Origin: a virus
Virus record (IMG/VR): IMGVR_UViG_3300049259_000271
Coordinates: 1-26,248 of that record
Length of the DNA: 26,248 nucleotides
Direction: 5' to 3' (one strand)
Shown in pieces: positions 22,869-26,248 of this stretch (the first letter of the stretch is position 1; every line of letters starts with the position of its first letter). Position numbers and translations under genes: made by a program. Below the pieces are notes generated by a model that did not search any database, was not told the DNA's origin, and saw only the letters and a list, made by a program, of their open reading frames with translations.

Positions 22869-23146
22869 TCACGGCCGTCCTGTCGGGCTCCCTGCTCCAG
22901 TTCAAGCAATGGTGCGGGGAGAACGGAGCCGACCCTCGGGACCGGAACATCGTGTACGTCCGGCACATCTCGGACCTGAGGGGGCTCGGGAAGCCGGTCG
23001 AGGTCATCGTCTACGGGACCTTCTTCGAGGAACGCAAGAACGCTGAGCAGCTCCACTACGAGACCCTCATGATCCAGCGCCAGAACAAGGACCTCCCGGA
23101 CCCGGATCCGCCCCGCCCCTGGTCATGGAGCATCACCACCCCATGA
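22865..23146 (+). CDS. Small protein of unknown function
   Basis: The 93-aa product starts at GTG 22865 within the GTGA overlap with the DinG-like gene. It shows strand-helix-strand alternation (AVLSGSLLQFKQWCGENGAD; NIVYVRHISDLRGLGKPVEV; VIVYGTFFEERKNAEQLHYE) and a Pro/Asp-rich tail. The pattern is that of a small alpha/beta domain, but no nucleotide-binding signature is present. Coupling to the helicase suggests a partner or accessory role, which is inference. An intrinsic terminator begins three bases after its stop. Confidence 0.65.
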   Translation: MITAVLSGSLLQFKQWCGENGADPRDRNIVYVRHISDLRGLGKPVEVIVYGTFFEERKNAEQLHYETLMIQRQNKDLPDPDPPRPWSWSITTP

Positions 23147-23148
23147 AC

Positions 23149-23191
23149 GAAGCATCCCTCCCGGTCGGCATTCAGGAGGGGTGCTTCCTTT
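23149..23191 (+). terminator. Intrinsic terminator after the DinG-like unit
   Basis: GAAGCATCCCTCC (23149-23161) pairs with GGAGGGGTGCTTC (23175-23187) with a single T-G pair, followed by CTTTTC. It is well placed to end transcription three bases after the stop codon. Confidence 0.75.
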
Positions 23192-23192
23192 T

Positions 23193-23255
23193 CTACAGGA
23201 ATTCCTGTAGTCTTCCATCAACGCCAGAGACACCAACCGCCGCAGGAGGCGCCCT
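23193..23255 (+). promoter_or_regulatory. Promoter/operator with an 18-bp perfect palindrome, and leader
   Basis: CTACAGGAATTCCTGTAG (23193-23210) is a perfect palindrome whose right end supplies the GTAG of the shared motif; TAGTCT at 23208-23213 may be the -10. The leader carries GCCAGAGAC (23223-23231) and AGGAGGCGCCC (23244-23254), as before the DinG-like gene. The next gene also begins ATGACCAC, as that gene does. Confidence 0.5.
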
Positions 23256-23993
23256 ATGACCACGCTCGTTCCGCTCACCCGCACCCAGAAGCTCGCCCTG
23301 GCCGACAAGTCCCTCAAGGACGTCGCGCTGGATCTGCTGGGTGAGATTCCCCAGGAAGAGGCCGGTACGGACTTCCCGGGTCTGCCGAAGGCCCTGACGG
23401 CCACGGCGGAGATCCGCAGCGCCCTGGCGATCCTCTCCAAGACCTTCAACAAGGTCACCGTCTCCGAGCGCCGGACGATGAAAACGGAGGAGGTCGGCTC
23501 GATCGGTGTCGAGATGGAGGCGATCAAGGCCGTCGGCAAGCTCCTCGCCGAGCGCGAGGAGGCGCTCAAGGAGTACGTCAAGACCCACCAGGACGTGGAG
23601 GCCGAGGAGCAGGGCCGCGCGTTCCCCAAGGACGTCATCCGGGGCGGCAAGATCATCGCGGAGGCCACTCCCCGCGACAAGGACGGCCACTACATCCTGG
23701 CGGCCAAGGGCGAGGCGGTCGACACCGAGATCCCCGGCACCACGCTCCGTTTCTCGACCCAGTTCTCCTCCGGCCGCACCTCGGAGAACCTCGGCGCCAT
23801 CACCGAGATGTTCGAGAACGGCGAGATCGACGAGGCGGCCTACAAGGCGATGACCGTCGTCCGCCGGGTCCCCACCGCCGAGAAGATCCGCGCCTACGTC
23901 CTCAAGACGGGCCGCACGGACATCCTCGGCCGGATCGTCAAGAAGGGCCGTGACGGCTCCGCCCTGTACCTCCGCGCTCTGAAGAAGCGCTGA
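23256..23993 (+). CDS. Protein of unknown function with central coiled coil
   Basis: The 245-aa protein has an optimally placed AGGAGG. The N-terminal 60 residues are helical. Residues 70-120 are a long charged helix, probably coiled coil (GVEMEAIKAVGKLLAEREEA; LKEYVKTHQDVEAEE). Residues 125-190 appear strand-rich (GHYILAAKGEAVDTEIPGTT). The end is helical and Lys/Arg-rich (VRRVPTAEKIRAYVLKTGRT, then GSALYLRALKKR), suggesting contact with nucleic acid. It has its own promoter-like motif before it and a strong hairpin after it, so it is likely made as a separate, perhaps abundant, product. I do not recognise a family; a single-strand-binding or recombination accessory role is only a guess. Confidence 0.7.
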   Translation: MTTLVPLTRTQKLALADKSLKDVALDLLGEIPQEEAGTDFPGLPKALTATAEIRSALAILSKTFNKVTVSERRTMKTEEVGSIGVEMEAIKAVGKLLAEREEALKEYVKTHQDVEAEEQGRAFPKDVIRGGKIIAEATPRDKDGHYILAAKGEAVDTEIPGTTLRFSTQFSSGRTSENLGAITEMFENGEIDEAAYKAMTVVRRVPTAEKIRAYVLKTGRTDILGRIVKKGRDGSALYLRALKKR

Positions 23994-24006
23994 ACCCCGA
24001 GATACC

Positions 24007-24039
24007 GGCCGGAGAAGCTCTCTCAGAGCTTCTCCGGCC
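24007..24039. terminator. 15-bp perfect hairpin
   Basis: GGCCGGAGAAGCTCT (24007-24021) pairs perfectly with 24025-24039 around CTC. It lies 13 bases after the previous stop and 18 bases before the next start. There is no T-run, so termination may be partial, with read-through feeding the next three genes. Confidence 0.6.
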
Positions 24040-24057
24040 CCGCTGTAGGAGGAACCC

Positions 24058-24546
24058 ATGACAGAGACCCAGGAGACCGCTGGCGGCCAGGAGGAAGCCC
24101 ACGAGGCCGCCGAGGGCCTCGCCGTCGTGCCGTTCTCCGAACTGACCGCGAAGTACGACATCCGAGCCCAGAAGGATCCCGGCAGCGACCGGGAGTTCTT
24201 CATGTGGGACAACATGTTCACCCTGAACGAGAACGGCCAGCCGCTGCCCGCGTACACCGTGCAGGAGACGGCCAAGCTGTTCTTCGGCAAAGGGCCGGAC
24301 TGGCTCCGCTGGAGGTACCGCCCGGCGAACCACTACCCCAAGGGCTACTTCGTCCTGGACGAAGTGGTGCTGGAGCCCAAGCGGACCGAGACCGGCAACC
24401 GCTACTACACGCTGGCCGACATCGAGCGGATGGCCCACGCGCTCGTGGAGAACGGCGCGATCGACGGAGCGAAGTTCTCGATCGTCCTCCAGCTCGTCCT
24501 GCTCCAGGCCGTGATGCACCGAGTGATCGAGGAGCCCGTTCCGTGA
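24058..24546 (+). CDS. Helix-turn-helix (MerR-type) DNA-binding protein
   Basis: The 162-aa protein has AGGAGG just upstream of ATG 24058. After an acidic, disordered first 25 residues, a MerR/excisionase-like HTH appears at about 80-130: AYTVQETAKLFFGKGPDWLRW with recognition and wing residues (RYRPANHYPKGYFVLDEV), then RYYTLADIERMAHALVENGA, the usual second helix pair. A hydrophobic helix follows (FSIVLQLVLLQAVMHRVIEE), possibly for dimerisation. Proteins of this layout are common in actinophage replication regions, where they are thought to regulate or recruit. It overlaps the phosphoesterase gene by four bases (GTGA). Confidence 0.7.
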   Translation: MTETQETAGGQEEAHEAAEGLAVVPFSELTAKYDIRAQKDPGSDREFFMWDNMFTLNENGQPLPAYTVQETAKLFFGKGPDWLRWRYRPANHYPKGYFVLDEVVLEPKRTETGNRYYTLADIERMAHALVENGAIDGAKFSIVLQLVLLQAVMHRVIEEPVP

Positions 24547-25580
24547 CCCTTCCCGCCAGGACCGCGAAGTACAACAAGCCCGTGCGCCGCGAGGACGTGG
24601 TGATCGATCCCGTGGACGAGCCGCGCAAGGTGATCCTCTCCGGCGACACGCACGGAGACGGCGGCCACGTCCGCTGGATCGTCCAGCACGCCAAGCAGAC
24701 CGGCGCGGACGCCGTGTTCGTCCTCGGTGACTTCGGCATCTGGGACCACCTGGACAACGGCCGGTTCACCGACACCGTCTCCAAGGACGCTCAGCGTCAT
24801 GGCGTCCCGGTGTTCTTCCTGCCGGGCAACCACGACAACTACGACCTCCTGTTCGAGTGGGAGGCCACCAAGCCCCGGACGGCCGATGGCTTCTTCGAGA
24901 TCAAGCCGGGGCTCTACTACTCGCCCCGGGGCCACCGGTGGACGTGGCATGGCACCCGCTTCATGTCCCTGGGCGGCGCGTACAGCGTCGACAAGCAGCC
25001 GAGGGTCCTCCAGGACGGCATCGCGCTGCGGAGGGCCCAGGCGGCCGAGGAGAGGGGCTCCCAGCTCGCTGCGAAGGACCGGTACATGCTCCGGCTGGGT
25101 CAGTGGCAGTGGTGGGGCCAGGAGGAGATCTCCCAGGAGGAGCTGGACCACGCGCTGCGGGACGGTGAGGTCGACATCCTGCTGACTCACGACAAGCCGC
25201 GTCTGTCCTCGCCGGGCTGGAACCGCAAGGACCTGGAGGAGTGCTGGACTAACCAGGAGGCGATCCAGGACGTCGTGGACGAGAAGAAGCCCAAGCTCCT
25301 CGTCCACGGGCACCTGCACTGGCCGTACGACCAGCGGCTCCCGAGCGGGACCGTGGTCAAGGGGCTCGACTGCGACCCGGACGCCTCCCGGCATTCCGGC
25401 GGCACCGGCATGAAGATGGCCTCGATCGCGGTGCTGGAACTCGGCAAGACCTGGGACGACGGCAAGGAGAACTTCACCCTCGTCTGGGAGGGCAAGACCT
25501 TCGAGGGCTGGTCGAACGAGATCCGCCGGGACTTCGAGCTGCGTCAGGACGCCACGGCCGAGCTGGAGGTCTCGGAGTGA
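24543..25580 (+). CDS. Calcineurin-like metallophosphoesterase
   Basis: I choose GTG 24543, in the GTGA overlap with the HTH gene; the frame is open further upstream to 24204, but that part is a shadow of the HTH gene. All metal-binding motifs are present: GDTHGD (Asp35, His37), GDFGIWD (Asp63), GNHDNYD (Asn96, His97), LLTHDKP (His near 213) and VHGHLHW (about 253-258). The 345-aa length is somewhat above the minimal fold. Family members hydrolyse phosphomono- or diesters, including nucleic-acid ends and cyclic nucleotides; the exact substrate cannot be read from sequence. The next gene overlaps by four bases and is an exonuclease, so a DNA end-processing role fits. Partner detection and catalysis remain inference. 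Confidence 0.85.
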   Translation: MTLPARTAKYNKPVRREDVVIDPVDEPRKVILSGDTHGDGGHVRWIVQHAKQTGADAVFVLGDFGIWDHLDNGRFTDTVSKDAQRHGVPVFFLPGNHDNYDLLFEWEATKPRTADGFFEIKPGLYYSPRGHRWTWHGTRFMSLGGAYSVDKQPRVLQDGIALRRAQAAEERGSQLAAKDRYMLRLGQWQWWGQEEISQEELDHALRDGEVDILLTHDKPRLSSPGWNRKDLEECWTNQEAIQDVVDEKKPKLLVHGHLHWPYDQRLPSGTVVKGLDCDPDASRHSGGTGMKMASIAVLELGKTWDDGKENFTLVWEGKTFEGWSNEIRRDFELRQDATAELEVSE

Positions 25581-26248
25581 CCCTCCTCCTCGTGGACGCC
25601 AACAACCTCTTCGCGAGGGCGTGGCACGCCACTCGCAATGAGGCCATGACGGCGGACGGGGAGTCCACGGCGGCGTTGGTGGTCTTCACCAACATCCTGC
25701 TGCGGCACATCCGCGAGGAGGATCCCGACCGCGTGGCGGTCTGCTGGGACGGGGGAGGGTCGCGCTACCGCACGGCCCTCCTGTCGACCTACAAGGCCAA
25801 CCGGCGCACGGCGACCTCTATGCGCACCAGCCGGGAACGCTTCCTCGTGAAGGAGTTCCTCTCGCTGGCCGGGGTGTTCCACACGGAGCGCCCCGGCGTG
25901 GAGGCGGACGACCTGATCGCGAAGTACTGGTACGAGGCCGAGGAGAAGATCGTCCTGGTCTCGGAGGACAAGGACTTCCTCCAGCTCGTGGGATGGAACC
26001 CGCAGGGTTACGACTGCGAGGTCCTGCGGTCGACCGGCGAGCGGTGGAACCGGTTTACGGTCCAGGACAAGTTCGGGATTCCGCCGGAGTGGCTGACGAC
26101 CTGGATGGCTCTGGTCGGCGACACCTCGGACAACATCCCCGGTGTGACCGGCATCGGCCCTGTGCGGGCCACACAGCTCGTCCAGGAGGCCCGGGGGGAC
26201 CTGGAGGCCATCGAGGACGAGAAGGTCCGGGAGAGCCTTCCTCAGGCC
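25577..26248 (+). CDS. 5'-3' exonuclease / flap endonuclease (3'-truncated)
   Basis: The frame opens at GTG 25577, overlapping the phosphoesterase stop, and stays open for 224 codons to the window end. Motifs of the T5-exonuclease/Pol I N-terminal family follow in order: VDANNLFARAWHA (Asp7), VCWDGGGSRYRTALLSTYKA (Asp58, then the helical-arch basic residues), EADDLIA (109-115), SEDKDFLQL (Asp131, Asp133), and GDTSDNIPGVTGIGPVRATQL (split here by the H3TH motif, 181-201). These residues bind two metal ions and the duplex. The enzyme removes RNA primers or 5' flaps during phage DNA replication. The missing end would hold about 50-80 residues in a standalone exonuclease, or more if fused to another domain. 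Confidence 0.9.
   Translation, partial: MTLLLVDANNLFARAWHATRNEAMTADGESTAALVVFTNILLRHIREEDPDRVAVCWDGGGSRYRTALLSTYKANRRTATSMRTSRERFLVKEFLSLAGVFHTERPGVEADDLIAKYWYEAEEKIVLVSEDKDFLQLVGWNPQGYDCEVLRSTGERWNRFTVQDKFGIPPEWLTTWMALVGDTSDNIPGVTGIGPVRATQLVQEARGDLEAIEDEKVRESLPQA

Noticed and set aside
24204-24542. Upstream extension of the phosphoesterase frame
   Set aside because: It overlaps the HTH gene out of frame and has shadow composition; GTG 24543 forms the usual GTGA overlap.

Overview
The window is a 26 kb piece of a large, GC-rich (roughly two-thirds G+C) tailed-phage genome. Streptomyces or a related actinobacterium is the likeliest host. The reasons are the GC-ending codon use, many GTG starts, tightly overlapping genes, and an actinobacterial-type lysin domain at the left end. 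Both ends cut through genes. I cannot name the phage or its cluster from sequence alone.

Region 1 (1-15952, all rightward) is the distal tail. In order it holds a hub-like protein carrying lytic domains, an OB-fold spike-like protein, a gp25-like wedge protein, a baseplate J-like protein, an unassigned baseplate or tail protein, a 1205-aa minor tail protein, and three related fibre or receptor-binding proteins. The three fibres share an N-terminal anchor and YadA-head-type repeats but differ in their distal domains. Genes abut or overlap by a few bases, as expected of one late operon.

Region 2 (15953-18701) starts with a new regulatory element, a small unknown gene and an SNF2-type helicase. 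An 808-bp non-coding stretch follows, with a promoter-like motif, several long perfect stem-loops and converging terminators. It may encode a structured RNA.

Region 3 (18702-20743) is a leftward two-gene island. It holds a regulator or replication-initiator-like protein with two apparent winged-helix domains and, downstream, a DinD/BRO-KilAC antirepressor-like protein. A nested inverted repeat in a GC-poor patch inside the first gene recalls an origin lying within an initiator gene.

Region 4 (20744-26248, rightward) is nucleic-acid metabolism: a DinG/XPD-like Fe-S helicase, a small unknown gene, an unknown 245-aa protein, an HTH protein, a calcineurin-like phosphoesterase and the start of a 5'-3' exonuclease. 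Several units carry their own promoter-like motif and terminator.

The main non-genic signals are a 17-bp motif at four transcription-unit starts, with a shared leader between two of them; three copies of the 12-bp palindrome GTTTTTAAAAAC; the structured non-coding region; and the nested repeat inside the leftward initiator-like gene.
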